From: Nyssa sinensis
Taxonomy: Eukaryota > Streptophyta > Magnoliopsida > Cornales > Nyssaceae
Length of the DNA: 64,000 nucleotides
Direction: 5' to 3'
Assembly: GCA_008638375.1 (NCBI GenBank)
Contig: CM018049.1
Coordinates: forward strand, 2,282,001 to 2,346,000
Position numbers and translations under genes: made by a program. Position 1 is the stretch's first letter, and each line of letters starts with the position of its first letter. Of the stretch, positions 1 to 11,568 are shown piece by piece. Under the pieces are notes generated by a model. That model saw nothing but the letters and a program-made list of their open reading frames with translations. It was not told the DNA's origin and did no database searches.

Positions 1-3000
1 CCATTTTCTTCTCTGTATTTTATTTTACAGTGTTTACTGCCTTTTTAGAAAACTGAAACAAAGTGCCCAAAGAAACATAGGGTTTAAAAGAGTAGGAAAA
101 ATGATGAATTTAGGAAGAAACGGGAGATTCTTTGATGGAGAAATGAGAGAGAAAGGTGGCCAAAAATGATAGGTGGGGGAAAAGTGTCCTGTTTGAAGCT
201 GAAAACAAACCCAAATGAATTATTAAGGTCCTTAGAGTCATTTTGATATAAAATACGTCAAAAAAAGCTATCAAAATAGCAAGAAAAATCAAAAATAAAA
301 GTCGCCAGAAAGCTAGCTTCTCACCGGAGCAGCCACTGGAAGTGCCTGTTTAACGACCGTCGGGTTGCCCAAAGTTGGGTTTGGTCAGAGAAATGGGATC
401 CTTGAAAAAAATGGAGCATTTCCATTTTTTTAGAAGTCTGGAACCCCACCGAAAACCCTCGCCTGCGCTAGAGAAACGTGGGGAAGACGGGTCCTATAAG
501 TGTAGTTAGGCCGGATCTTGCGTCGGGCGGGGCAGGACCCGACCGAGCATATACAAGGAGGACACAGCGATGTCGTTTGTTGTTTGGGTTAGGTTAAAAT
601 TAGACTGTTTAGATACGAAAGTAATAAATCAGCAAATCAGAATTAGGGTAACCTAAAACATGGATAAGACTGATAGTAGGTATATGTTATATCGGTTCCC
701 TAAAGGATACTGAACTGGCTGGTTCAAGAGAAAGTTGGACTAGTCTAGGGTTTTCATTTATGAACCCACTGGGTCAATGAATTATGTAAAATAAAGAAAA
801 CCAAAACTTTGTGAAATTGTGATTTGGCCCCAAACTTTTGAATAATCCCGTTTTGGCCTAAGATTTGGAAAATTAATTCAAATAAGCCCCTGAAAAAATA
901 ATAAAGTAATAAATTTATTTATTTAATTATTTTATTAATTGGGTAAAATGACTATTTTACCCTTGGACATTAAATAAGTCAAACGAAGCCCAAATAAAAT
1001 AAATAAATAGCGTATTTTTACTATTTTGGGCATTCTGGACTCAATGGTGGAGTCCAATTGGTGAAATTAAGTCTTGAAAAATATAGACACGTAAAGTATA
1101 GATGACCATATTGCATCTAATAATGCCCAGGGCCACTTAGACAAAAGGTAGCTGCCTTAATTGTCCAAACATTCCGAGCTCAATGGTGAGGTTCGTGAAG
1201 CCTAAATAAATCCTGAAAAATATGAACAAACAAACTGGGATAATTTTAAATACACCCTGATGATTAGTTTTGTAATCAAATGGACTCCGATGACTTTGAA
1301 ATTTTGTACCTTAATATTTTGGGACATTCCGGACCTAGTGACGGGATCCGTTTTATGAAACAAAGTCCCAAAACAATAGACACATGAAATGTCCAAATGA
1401 TAATTTTACCCTTAGTATTCCAAAAGCCAGATAAATGTCAAGGGAGACATAGCCTGACTATTTTGGGCTCTCTGGACTCAACGATAGAGTCCGTATTAGC
1501 AAACAAAGTACCAAAAAATACTACAAGGACCGAATAGACTCAGAACGGAGTTAGAATACGTAAACTGTGAATGGAAAAGAATGGGACGTTAAAAAGTGTA
1601 AATTACCGAATTGCCCTTAAAGGGATAAAGAAGCTATAAGGCCCCAAGGAACCCTAAATGGGAAATTGAAAACCCGTAATTGAATAGACTAAGTTCAAAG
1701 AAACTTAAAACATTTCATAATAATGTTTGGGATTAAAATGGGTACTAATTCATTATGCAATATTTTTGGATCCATGATTATAGGATCACCTAAACGTTGG
1801 AAATGAAAAGAAGCTGTATGATAACAATAGTGGTGCCCCTATGAGAATGCGATGCTAAGAAACCAAGGTAAGTAACTCCTATGCTTTAATATGGGTTATT
1901 CCTAGTCAAGTCACATTTATTTTCAAATGCTGCCAAAACTTGTACTCTATTTCTTACCTAATGAACTTGATTTCTCCGATTTGATGTCAATTGACTTGTA
2001 ATTATTTGGTTATGCTTGTACTTCAGATTTGATTTGCTTGTTTATATAATTTGTGAACTTATTTGTTGATACTTTAGCATAGTTATACCATCATGTATAC
2101 CATGTCATGATCTTGTGATAGATCTTGTTGATGGAAATCGTGTTGTTCCACACACTTATGTCTCGTTGATTGAGATTTTGGCTATTTCATATAATTGTAC
2201 ATCCTGTGTGAAATTTTATTGATCATGATATTCGGTAAGTGCCTAGGGTTATACTCAGTCACATGGCCCATCTGTTCACAGATTGCATGGTGGACCCTTT
2301 GGGGTCTTGTGTGTCTTTTGGGGGCTTGAGATGAAAGAGCTCTAGTGCTATTCAGTAAGCCCGGGAGAATGAGGCAGACCTGAATGTGCATTTCTGGGTG
2401 TATGCTGGGCCCCGGTTGTTTACGCATATGTTCTGTTAGAACTCGCTATTGATATTTTTGGCATTCGTTGGATGATCATATTTTATACCCTGTGAATGAT
2501 CATATTGTTGCAAGCATGATATACTTTTGATTGTATTTGTTTGTGGCAGCAAATCATCATGTTAGGCTAGATCCCATTTTGCATGATTTGTCATCACTTT
2601 CCCGTATTATATTGTGGGATAAGCCTTTTGGACCCTTAGGTCATTGTTGCTTTATCTTGGTGACTGGCTATATGATATCTTTTTCTTCTATATTCTTGTG
2701 GACTAACCCTGACCCATGGTAAAGCTAGGAATTTACTTACTGAGCTAAGTTATCTCACTCCTTACTTATGACCATTCTTTAGGTGGCCCTGTGAGGGATG
2801 AAATGCAATAAGATAACTAGTGGAGCTAGTGAAGCACAAATAATTAACACTAATGATATGAACTCCAAGTCAAAGTTAACTACGTACTCTGTAAGATTAA
2901 GTTTAAAATTGTGTATTATAATATTGCATCATTAGTGATGAGGTTAGCCTAGTATGTTAGATTACCATGATTAAATTATACTTGGAGATATTCTGATCGT

Positions 3001-3350
3001 TGGTCATTGGAGATGAGTTTTTGATCAGGTGAATTGTATTAGTGTAACTTCCACTTTAAGTAACTCATTGATATAGAATAGATGCATTGGGACATGACTC
3101 ATGTATATTGATACTCTAAAGATATTTGGTGACTCATTCTAGACGTGCTCTGATGTGTTGGATAAGTTGCATTTCTGAATTAAAAAGGTTTTAATTTTCG
3201 CTGCTTTGACCCTCCATTTAGAATGCAATTCATTGTAAAGTTCAGAAGTCACCTTTGGTTGGTCGCATTGTCGGTGGGAAAAATTGGCAAGGGGACCAAT
3301 TAGCATCACGTCCACGGCATTAGTGTAGGGTGGGGTGCCGGGTCGTGACA
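1..3350 (+). repeat. Plus-strand Ty3/gypsy LTR, 5' end outside window
   Basis: This is the 3' part of a long LTR. It ends in GCCGGGTCGTGACA at 3350, the same style of terminus as the other LTRs here. It has the modules of the family: repeated GGACTC...GAGTCC stem-loops (1037-1492), an AG acceptor at 1783, a GTAAGT donor at 1868, a 'ttacttactgagctaagtt' box near 2730, and a CTTTAG acceptor at 2782. The sequence is clearly diverged from the array LTRs. The GTACGT-type repeat that starts at 3351 suggests the LTR was inserted into, or abuts, another LTR. No coding potential was seen; the short ORFs are chance. Confidence 0.75.
1784..2782 (+). other. Presumed leader exon 2 (1784-1867) and intron 2 (1868-2782) in the LTR
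   Basis: An acceptor-like 'ccatgattatag' ends at 1783. A purine-rich 84-bp segment follows and ends in CCAAG|GTAAGTAA (intron from 1868). The 915-bp segment closes with 'gaccattctttag' at 2782. The same order and similar spacing occur in the other LTRs of the window. That splicing occurs is inference from motifs only. Confidence 0.45.
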
Positions 3351-4110
3351 TGTACGTTTTGTACGTAAGTAAACCCCGATGCTCTAATATTTGATATTCT
3401 TAGCCATGTCAATGTTATCCTTTGATATTGCCAAATTGTACTCTTATACCTATTTGACATTATTGGTCCCACAAATTGATAATTGTTCTATCTTGTGGAA
3501 GTTATTAAGAACTTGACTATCATATCTTGATTATGATTACTTGTACGTTTTGTACGTAAGTAAACCCCAACGCTCTAATATGTGGTATTATCAGCTATGT
3601 TATTCCTTTTCCTGCCAAGGTTGTACTCTTATACTTACCTAATGTTATTAGTTCCATAATTTAATGTTCATTCTATCTTATGGACTTTATTAAGCATTTG
3701 ACCGCTATATCTTGATCATGATTGCTTATACATTTTATATGTAAGTAAAGCCCCAAACTCTTGCATGTGGTTGTTCTTAGCCATGTTATTCCTTTATACT
3801 GCCAAGATTTTACTCCTATACATACCTGATGTTTACTAATTCACAATTTGATATTTGTTCTATCTTGGGGGAATTATTAAAAATTGAATTACTATAAGAA
3901 GATTGTTATGTTCTTACTACAAGTAAAACTCAATCTTTTATATGTGGTAATTGCTAGCCATGTCATAATATTATTCTTTTATACTGCTAGATTTGTACTC
4001 CTATACATACATGATGTTTATTGATTCAATAATGTGATACTTGTTCTATCTTGTGGATATTATTGAGAATTTGATTACTATATCCTAATTATGATTTATT
4101 GTAGACTTTG
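3351..4110 (+). repeat. Four tandem units of about 180-190 bp inside the LTR
   Basis: Units start near 3351, 3542, 3727 and 3907. Each begins with a TGTACGTTTTGTACGTAAGT-like block, then an 'agccatgtta...tactcttatac' block, then 'ttctatcttgtgg'. The first three keep a GTAAGT donor-like motif (3365, 3556, 3741); the fourth is degenerate. The plus-strand LTR at 10617-10810 carries one copy of the unit, so this LTR has amplified it. Confidence 0.8.
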
Positions 4111-4293
4111 TACCATGCTTTGAAAGGTCAACTGTTATGTTCTCACAGCTGAGAAAAATGATATTTCACATATAAACTCTTCGTGAAATTATGATCATGA
4201 TACATTATGAGTACCCAGAGTTGTGCTCAGTCACAACATCCATCCGATGCTTTTACTGGACCTACAGGTCAAAGTCCATGAAACTATCCAATG

Positions 4294-4433
4294 ATTTGAA
4301 GTGGTAGTGAATCTAGATATGGTTCGAAGAAAGAGTGAATCTGGATATCATTTGAAGTGGTAGTGAATCTAGATGTGATTCGAAGTGGTAGTGAATCTGG
4401 ATGTGGTCCGAAGTGGTAATGAACCTGGGTGAG
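4294..4433 (+). repeat. 28-bp minisatellite, five units
   Basis: Five head-to-tail 28-bp units start at 4294, 4322, 4350, 4378 and 4406. The consensus is ATTTGAAGTGGTAGTGAATC followed by TAGATGTG. The units differ by a few substitutions each, with no indels. Confidence 0.9.
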
Positions 4434-4680
4434 TACTTTTACTAAGGATATGCCAAGCCCTAAATAGAATATGCATAAAAATGTTTATTGATGTCATATC
4501 TTTTATTAAACTCATAGAATGGTCATATTTTCCTTATGAATGATCATATGTTTTAAAAGCGTATCCATTAACTTACGATTGGTTATCTTATGATTGTGGC
4601 AGTATGACTATTGTTTGACCAATTCCCTATTCATGACCTCATGTGCCCTATATCATTGATATTCACTTATTCTTGATTTA

Positions 4681-4905
4681 CTATTGTGACCTTCTATCTC
4701 TTGATTGGCTATTGTGGCATCCTATTAGCTATAGTGACATTCTATTCTATTAGCTATTGTGATATTCTATTTTATTGGCAATTGTGACATTCTATTCTAT
4801 TGGCTATTGTGACATTATGTCTCTTAACTAGCTATTACGGTATTCTATTTCTTGACTGGCCAATGTGGCATACTATTTTTTGATTGGCTATCATGTTACC
4901 ATATC
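4681..4905 (+). repeat. Minisatellite of about 25 bp (CTATTGTGACATTCTATT...TTGG)
   Basis: Eight or nine imperfect units of 20-28 bp have the core CTATTGTGAC. Related cores occur once or a few times at the same relative place in the other LTRs. In reverse complement they appear as the GCCAAT/CCACGAG units of the minus-strand array LTRs (for example 12725-12838). Confidence 0.75.
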
Positions 4906-5309
4906 CTTGCTTATCTTGGACTATGTTCTTTTCTATACTAACCTGACCCATGGCAGAGCAAAGGAAACTTATTTGCTGAGATTTGTTAGCTCATTTAGAC
5001 TTACATGTTTGTTTTAGGAAGGGACGTTGTATGCAAACCATAGGAGCTTGCAAGCAATAGAAAGTATTTTGAGAAATACAATAGAAATGATATCTTAATT
5101 TTCCCATATATTCACCACCTAGGGGTGATGTAAATGTTGGTTCTGTTTTTGATATGTATATAGAACCTTATTATGACTTCTACCGTATAATTGTTTAATT
5201 TTTATATTACACATTGTTATCACTGATATAATTAAAAGAAAAGTAGGGACGGCCAGAGGGTTGGTCCCGTGATCCCCAATCCGCATAGGGTAGGTTTTCG
5301 ATCATGACA

Positions 5310-5993
5310 ATATATCATGTCCTCCATGAACTTTGACCTGTTGATCCAAAAGCATCTATGAATCAGATGGACGTTGTGACAGATCACAACTCCAAGCACT
5401 CATATTAATAATACCATGATCATTATAATTTCACAGATGGTGTGCATATTTGTGGAATAACAAATTCTCGGTAATGAAAGGCATAGAAAATTTTCAATAT
5501 CCAAACAAAGTATATAAATAAACAAGTAATCACATGAGGATATTGACAACTAAATTCTTAACAAGTCCACAAGGCAGAATAGGCATTAAATTGTGGAATC
5601 AATAAGTATTAGGCATGTATAGGAGTATAAATTTGGTAGCATAAAGGAAATGACATTGTGACATGGCTGGGAATTATCACATGTTAGAGTTCGGGTTTTA
5701 CTTGCCTTGAAATGTTTCTCCTTTCCTTAAAGGGTATTAGACCACATTTTCCTTTCCTTTTGATATCCCTATAAATCAAGAAACATTTCTTAGTTCAATA
5801 TTGTGTATAATTTTACTATGAGTTTATTTATGAATCTAGGTCTTGTTTGGCAAAATGGACTCCACCATTGAGTCCGAAACGTCGAAAAAAATTAATTTTG
5901 GCTTTTACGGGCTTTCATTTGGCTTTCGGGTATCACTAAGGAAAAAATGGTAATTTTTGCATTTTACGTGTCTTAATTTTTGGGATACCACTC
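5310..5993 (-). repeat. Minus-strand LTR fragment, inverted partner of 10331-11010
   Basis: The reverse complement of this segment aligns through its whole length with 10331-11010. Shared blocks include the 'gtgatctgtcacaacgtccatctgatt' region, the TTTATAG acceptor-like site, and GGACTCAATGGTGGAGTCC. It is cut off at 5994 by the start of another minus-strand LTR. Its donor-like site is a GC variant (CAAG|GCAAGT on the minus strand, near 5705). Confidence 0.75.
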
Positions 5994-8118
5994 TGTCACA
6001 TCCAGCACCCCACACTATGCGGATGCCGAAGATGTGATGCCAATTAGCCACCTTGCCGGTCTCCCTACCGACAATGCAATCAACCAAAGGCAACTTCTTA
6101 ACCTTATAATGAATTGTATTCCAAATGTTAGGTCAAAACAATGGAAAATTAAAACCCTTTAAATTATCATTCTGAGTCAAGAATGCAACTCATCTAAACA
6201 CATCAGAACACGTCTATAATCAGTCATCTAATGTCTCAATATACATCAGCCATGTCCCAATGCATCTATTGTATATCAATGAATTCAATAATATAGTTCC
6301 ACGAACCTGAATATCATGATTCAGTCCACAATACTCGAAGTTTCCATAATTCATTGCCATCAAATCCTTGCTTGGGATGCCTCCAGCTTACTAGTTTCAT
6401 TTCTTCGTGCCTTTTAATCCAATGGAGATAAATCCTAAAAAATGTTAAGATAGAGTGAGCTTAAACAAGCCTAGTGAGTAACATAGGTTCCCTACCATGG
6501 GTTTCAAAACCAGTTCTTGTTTATAAAACACATGGGTAGTTCAGTCATTTTAAAAGTAACAAGTCCAAATAAAAGGCATGATTAAATGCAGTTCAAGTAG
6601 AACAAATCAGATTAAAATAGAACAAAACATATTAGAACATAACATAACAAAACAGATCAGAATAGAAAAGAATAGAATGTCAATATATCAATAAGAAGTA
6701 TAGGCATATCATCAAGTATGTTTGAGCCTTTCCTAGCTGCCCTTAAGCGGACACTCATGGGGCCTCTACCCTCTGAGTTTTGCTCATAAAATAGATCAAA
6801 ACGGAACATAACAGAATTGAGTGAAACAGAACAGAACAGGACAGATTGCCAATCGGGCATATCATCAAGTATGTTTAAGCCTTTCTCAACTACCTATAAG
6901 CAGACACTCGTCCTTTCCCAGCTACTTATAAGCAGACACTCATGGGCCCTCTACCCTGTAGGTTTGCTTTTGGCCTACACCTGTCATACCGCTCAATCCT
7001 GTAGTGGGCCCAAGATTCAGAACATAACAGAATTGAACAGAACTGAATCAGAACAGAACAAAACGGAATCATGACGTGTAATGCAATACAAAGTGTATAC
7101 ATTTAAGTAATACAATATATGAAAATGCTATGATAGTTAAAATATCACCAAGTCAGAAGTTTCAAGTTACTCACAAACTTTTACGCTTATCTCCATTTAC
7201 AGATGTTTTCTAGATCCTTCCTTAGGCATATCCTTGTATTTCTTAAATAATCATCATCAATCACAAAAATATAAGAATTCACCCATTCATGAATTATTCA
7301 TCATCTTAGAAGTCTATCAGATCACCTAATTAAGTCCATTAACCTATCACCCATTTATTAGGTTCCAACTTAGGCTATTGAATTCCCTAATTAAGCTTAA
7401 TAGCTTTCAGAATTATAATCTAAGTTATTTTGACTTTATTCGTTATCAATTAATCACTTATTTAACCTTAAGGGCAAAATGATAATTTGCCATTCTTGCC
7501 CCAGACCCTAGCTTGGTCCTCAGAACATTCCACATATCCTTTATATAAATTTTTGAGTCTTTTGGATCTCATTTGGTATCTGTTTTAAATTACCGGAACA
7601 CATCGGTCATATCCCATTTTATACTTTTACTATTCCAGAGTCTTATTTAGACCCTCAATTCACATTATTATGCTTATGACAGTCAATTATATCAGATTGG
7701 CCATTTTTAGGATTTATTCAGCCTTTACTTTATATTTCCTATGCTTAGGGGTATTTTCGTCATTTCACATTTTATGAAATTCTTACCCCGAATCATTATT
7801 TAGTCATTTATACAATTTCACAATTATTTGGACCTCCATTGGTATTAATTTTGTCCAATTCGGACTTTATTTGGGCTTCGTATTGTATTAGGGGTAAAAC
7901 AGGAATTTCACTTTTTACGGGTCTTAAGTTTTTTTCTTGAATTGTGTCCCCTAAAACGAACCTCTCCATTAGGTCCAAAATGCCCAAAATAGTTGAAATA
8001 TATTCTTATTTTATTTTATTTGGGCGTTGTAGCCATTTTTACAAATTAAATATATTTAATTTGTTTAATTCCTTTATTATATGCTAGATGCGGATTAAGG
8101 ATCGATACCTTAATTCGC
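5994..8118 (-). repeat. Minus-strand LTR, 5' part truncated or unresolved
   Basis: The plus-strand sequence starts at 5994 with TGTCACATCCAGCACCCC, the reverse complement of an LTR 3' end. Downstream are the same modules as in the array LTR: an acceptor-like site (minus strand ACATTTTTTAG, intron end at 6435), a donor-like GTGAGT (7169-7174), and a GGACC/GGTCC module near 7960. From about 8080 I can no longer align it with the array LTR, and no clean 5' terminus was found, so the right boundary is approximate. A purine-rich AACAGAACAGAACA-type tract (6590-7070) is a low-complexity insert. Confidence 0.6.
8090..8118. repeat. 11-bp inverted repeat with 7-nt loop
   Basis: The arms GCGGATTAAGG and CCTTAATTCGC flank the loop ATCGATA, with one G-T mismatch. 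The repeat lies at the point where similarity to the minus-strand LTR is lost, so it may mark a junction. Its function is unknown. Confidence 0.6.
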
Positions 8119-8824
8119 ATATAGTTTTATAGTAGCATTATTTAATAACCTGCATAGGTTTCGACCAGATACTACTAGGTATGCCCGGTATACGTAATCT
8201 GCATATACTACTAATAACTCGACCCGATTAGACCGAGTAATCACTTTAATGCCACTTTTATGAGCTTAATTATATATATTAAGTTATTCAAAATTTTAAA
8301 TTGAAACTAGTAGGCCGTAAATGTTAAAATTTATACACAAACAGAAAATAGGCAAAATAAAACAATGTGTGAATAAAACAAAAATTAATCAAATTTGTCG
8401 ATAAATACGAAGTAAAATTGGTCGAATAAAACAAGAGATACTATGGCAAAAAGTAAGATTTACTATGTAAAGATTTAACACGCAAACATCAAAAGCAAGG
8501 CAAGAATACTAAGGAATTTTTAAAGCAATTAAGGCATAATTTCAAAATTAACGAAAAATAGCTAAAATGCCAAACGAGGCATAAGTAATAAAACTGGGGA
8601 GAAATGAGGCAAAAAGGGAGGCTAAGGGATTTGATCCCTAGACCAATAAGGGTAAAGACTTAAAGTACAAAATCAATGCCACCTGGGCTACTAGCACTTT
8701 TGTGCTATAAAATGCATAAGATACATACATATGCCCAAATAAGTTTCAATTCTGCACGCTCAAAATTTGAGATGGCAACACACTATTGGACACCACCCTC
8801 CTTCACCAATCATAGCACATGCAA

Positions 8825-8828
<4 letters not shown>
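8119..8828. other. A/T-rich stretch without recognised gene or LTR terminus
   Basis: About 700 bp of A-rich sequence lie between the minus-strand LTR fragment and the plus-strand LTR that ends at 11925. The 5' end of that plus-strand LTR should lie in or near this stretch, but I could not locate a TGTAAT-type terminus. The only structured part is the tRNA-like module at 8611-8690. Confidence 0.5.
8611..8690 (-). ncRNA. tRNA-like Pol III module (SINE-head-like), 1
   Basis: On the minus strand an A-box-like TAGCCCAGGTGG (8679-8690) is followed 53 nt later by a B-box-like GGATCAAATCC (8627-8637) and then a TTTTT run (8611-8615). Plant SINE heads and tRNA pseudogenes have this order. No cloverleaf was confirmed, and no SINE body or target-site duplication was recognised. 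Confidence 0.35.
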
Positions 8829-8864
<36 letters not shown>

Positions 8865-8872
8865 GCATATAA
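8829..8872. repeat. (CA)n/(TA)n microsatellite with TATAAAA-like site
   Basis: An alternating CA run passes into TATATATATGCATATAAAAC. The matching tract in the second block (near 32155-32195) is slightly shorter, which accounts for a 2-bp shift between the blocks. In a plus-strand LTR this would sit in U3 ahead of the first donor-like site at 9156, so the TATA-like string may be a promoter element; that is only a guess. Confidence 0.6.
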
Positions 8873-9155
8873 AACTAGACTAATTGAGTACATAGGCCTA
8901 AATGACTACTCTAAGGGAGGGGGTTGCGTGTGGGGCTGAAGTAATGAGTTTGTGCCTATAATAGTATGCATGTGCATGGCTGAGTAGACCTAGGAGTGTG
9001 CGTATGGTTTGTGTGTGAGCTTCATGTAAGCTTGTAAAGAAAGAGTGAGATAGAGAGAGAGAGTAGAAGAAGAAGAAGCTGAGGAAGAAACTGGAAGAAA
9101 ATGAGCCCAACAGAAGCTCAACAAAGACTAGGGAGTAGAGAAAGGCCATTGAAAG

Positions 9156-11568
9156 GTATTCAAAAACTCATATTCGAATTTTTCCTATTTGATAAAATTA
9201 GCACTGTTTTAGGTTGTTTAGAGAGTTATATTGGCATGCATGTTGTTGTAAATTAAAACAAAAAAGATTTGGGGTAACATTAAAGTGCTTTGGAGGTAAG
9301 AAACCTAGGAGGCCAAGAAACCGCCATTGATGAAGCTTGAAAGCTTACCCAGAAATCAACTTAGGTCAAAACCAATTTGGTGTTCGGGGATTAAAACTAG
9401 ACCCTCATAGGATCACAATAAAGCAAGAATCAACAATTTTGGCCCAGAAATAGGCATTTACTAACCACTTGAAGGTCTAGGTGATAATCGGTCTCATCCA
9501 TACCATAGGGTTAAACTGAGTTTTAGAAACATGGAAATGAAGCCCTTTGTAAATCATGAAAAACAGGCTAAGAATAGGCCAAAATAGTCTAGTGATGAGT
9601 GAGAAATTCGAAGTGATCGGAGAGTTGGGTTTTGAAAATAATAGGTTATTTGATGGAATTTGGGGTTAAAATGATGCCTAAGGCTTCTAAAATGGTTTTG
9701 GGACAGATTAGGATAAAAAAGGGGTTTCAAAACCACAAGAGGAAGCATTTTAAAATTCTAAAAAATGCAGTTTTTGGCTTCAGGTGCTGAAGGGGGTAGC
9801 TGGAGCTTCGCTAGAAAAACGATGGAAAAGATGAACTATTCAGGATTGGGTTCGAGTTCAGGTCGGAACCCGCTCGATTGCACATATGGGCTTAATTGAC
9901 ATGGTGTCGTTTTAAAGTAAAGTTTTTTTTTAATTTAAACCTGAATGGTTCTGTTTGGCAATAGACATAGTAAATCCTTGATTTGATACCCTTGTTTGAA
10001 CTCGGGATATCCTATCCTGGTTTAGAGGCCCTATCCATTGTTTGGCTTTGGAATACAATGAAAAAAAATAGGGATCGCACAGTTTGTGGGTTTCGAACCC
10101 TTAACTGAATGCGTGTGAGGCACTTAACACAAGTCTGTGAGCCGCTGTGCCACTGCCCTACTTGTTTAAAATTTGACCTAAAAAAATATATAATATAATA
10201 TTATATTATTGAATTAATTATATTAATTTAATTATAAAAAATAGCCTTGATACCCGAATAAAACATAAAGATAGTGTAAACTGACTATTTTGGGCATTCT
10301 GGTTATAATGGCGAGGTCTATTTTATGAGACAGGGTCCCAAAAAATTAAGACACATAAAATAAAAAAATTACCATTTTGCCTTTAGTGATACCCAAAGCC
10401 AAATGAAAGCCCGTAAAAGCCTAAATCGATTTTTTTCGACATTCTGGACTCAATGGTGGAGTCCGTTTTTCCAAACAAGACCATAGATTCATAAATAAAC
10501 TCAGATTAAAATTATACGCAGTATTGAACTAAGAAATGTTTCCTAATTTATAGGGGCATCAAAAGAAAAGGAAAATGTGGTCTAATACCTTTTAAGGAAA
10601 GGAGAAACGTTTCAAGGTAAGTAAAACCCGAACTCTAACATGTGATAATTCCCAGCCATGTCACAATGTCATTTCCTTTATGCCCAAATTTATACTTCTA
10701 TACATGCCTAATATTTATTGATTCTACAATTTGATGCCTATTCTACCTTGTGGACTTGTTGAGAATTTGGTTGCTAATATCCTCATGTGATTACTTGTTT
10801 ATTTATGTACTTTGTTTGGATATTGGAAATTTTCTATGCCTCTCACTTTTGAGAATTTGTTATTCCACAAATATGTGCATCACTTGTAGAATTCTGATGA
10901 TCATGGTATTATTAATATGAGTGCCTAGAGTTGTGATCTGTCACAGCGTCCATCTGATTCATAGATACTTCTGGACCGACGGGTTGAAGTCTATAGAGGA
11001 CATGATATATGTAAAGAGCTCTAATGCTATTCAGGAGCCTGATGGTGGGGTAGACCAGGATAAGTGCTTCTGGGGCTATGTCGGGCCCTAATTGTTCCAG
11101 CATCTATTTTGTTAGTATTCATATCATTTATTGATATTCTAATGTTTCACTCTCTGATTATTGATATGCTTGCTATACCTATTTTTGATTATTTGATGAT
11201 GTATTCATGTTTATTGATACGCTTAATTGATGGTACATTTTGATTACTGATATGACTTGCAAGCCTATCATTTGATCTGATTTGGCTATTTGTGGTACCT
11301 TATTAATTGTGGTAGCTAACTATTGTATAAGCTAAGTCCCCATTGTTGAATTGTCGTTTACTTGTATCATATTATCATGGGACGTGCCTATTGGACCCTC
11401 GGGTTTTTTTTGTTGTTTCACATTTTTGGTGACTGGCTATTGTATTACCATATCATTTGCTTGTCCTTGATTACAGTCTTTTTCTGTACTGACCCTGACC
11501 CTTGGCAGAGCAAGGGAATTTACTTACTGAGCTAAGTTAGCTCATTCAGATTTATATAGTTTTTTTAG
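9156..11568 (+). other. Presumed leader introns in plus-strand LTR
   Basis: Intron 1 would be 9156-10553, exon 2 10554-10616 (63 bp, GGGCATCAAAAGAAAAGG start), and intron 2 10617-11568 (952 bp). The donors read AAAG|GTATTC and CAAG|GTAAGT. The acceptors read CCTAATTTATAG and ATATAGTTTTTTTAG. This is a motif-based model, supported only by recurrence of the same layout in the other LTRs. Confidence 0.4.
10061..10152 (-). ncRNA. tRNA-like Pol III module (SINE-head-like), 2
   Basis: On the minus strand an A-box-like TGGCACAGCGG (10142-10152) is followed by a B-box-like GGTTCGAAACC (10089-10099), again 53 nt start to start, and by a run of eight T (10061-10068). The boxes fit the Pol III consensus better than those of module 1. 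It lies inside presumed intron 1 of the plus-strand LTR, on the opposite strand. Confidence 0.4.

Larger units (their letters stand above)
3351..5309 (+). repeat. Plus-strand LTR fragment with amplified internal repeats
   Basis: The right end (GGTTTTCGATCATGACA, ending at 5309) and the preceding 'ccgtgatccccaatccgc' box identify an LTR 3' end of the same superfamily. The 5' part is missing, because the fragment begins directly after the LTR that ends at 3350. Its interior is expanded by three tandem arrays (about 185-bp, 28-bp and about 25-bp units), each of which corresponds to a region that is single-copy or short in the other LTRs. An acceptor-like 'tgtttgttttag' ends at 5017. Confidence 0.7.

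Noticed and set aside
405..431. Inverted repeat AAAAAAATGGA / TCCATTTTTTT
   Set aside because: Low-complexity A/T arms; likely to occur by chance in such sequence.
4294..4433. 28-bp units as a CRISPR array
   Set aside because: The units are directly contiguous with no spacers, in a plant LTR.
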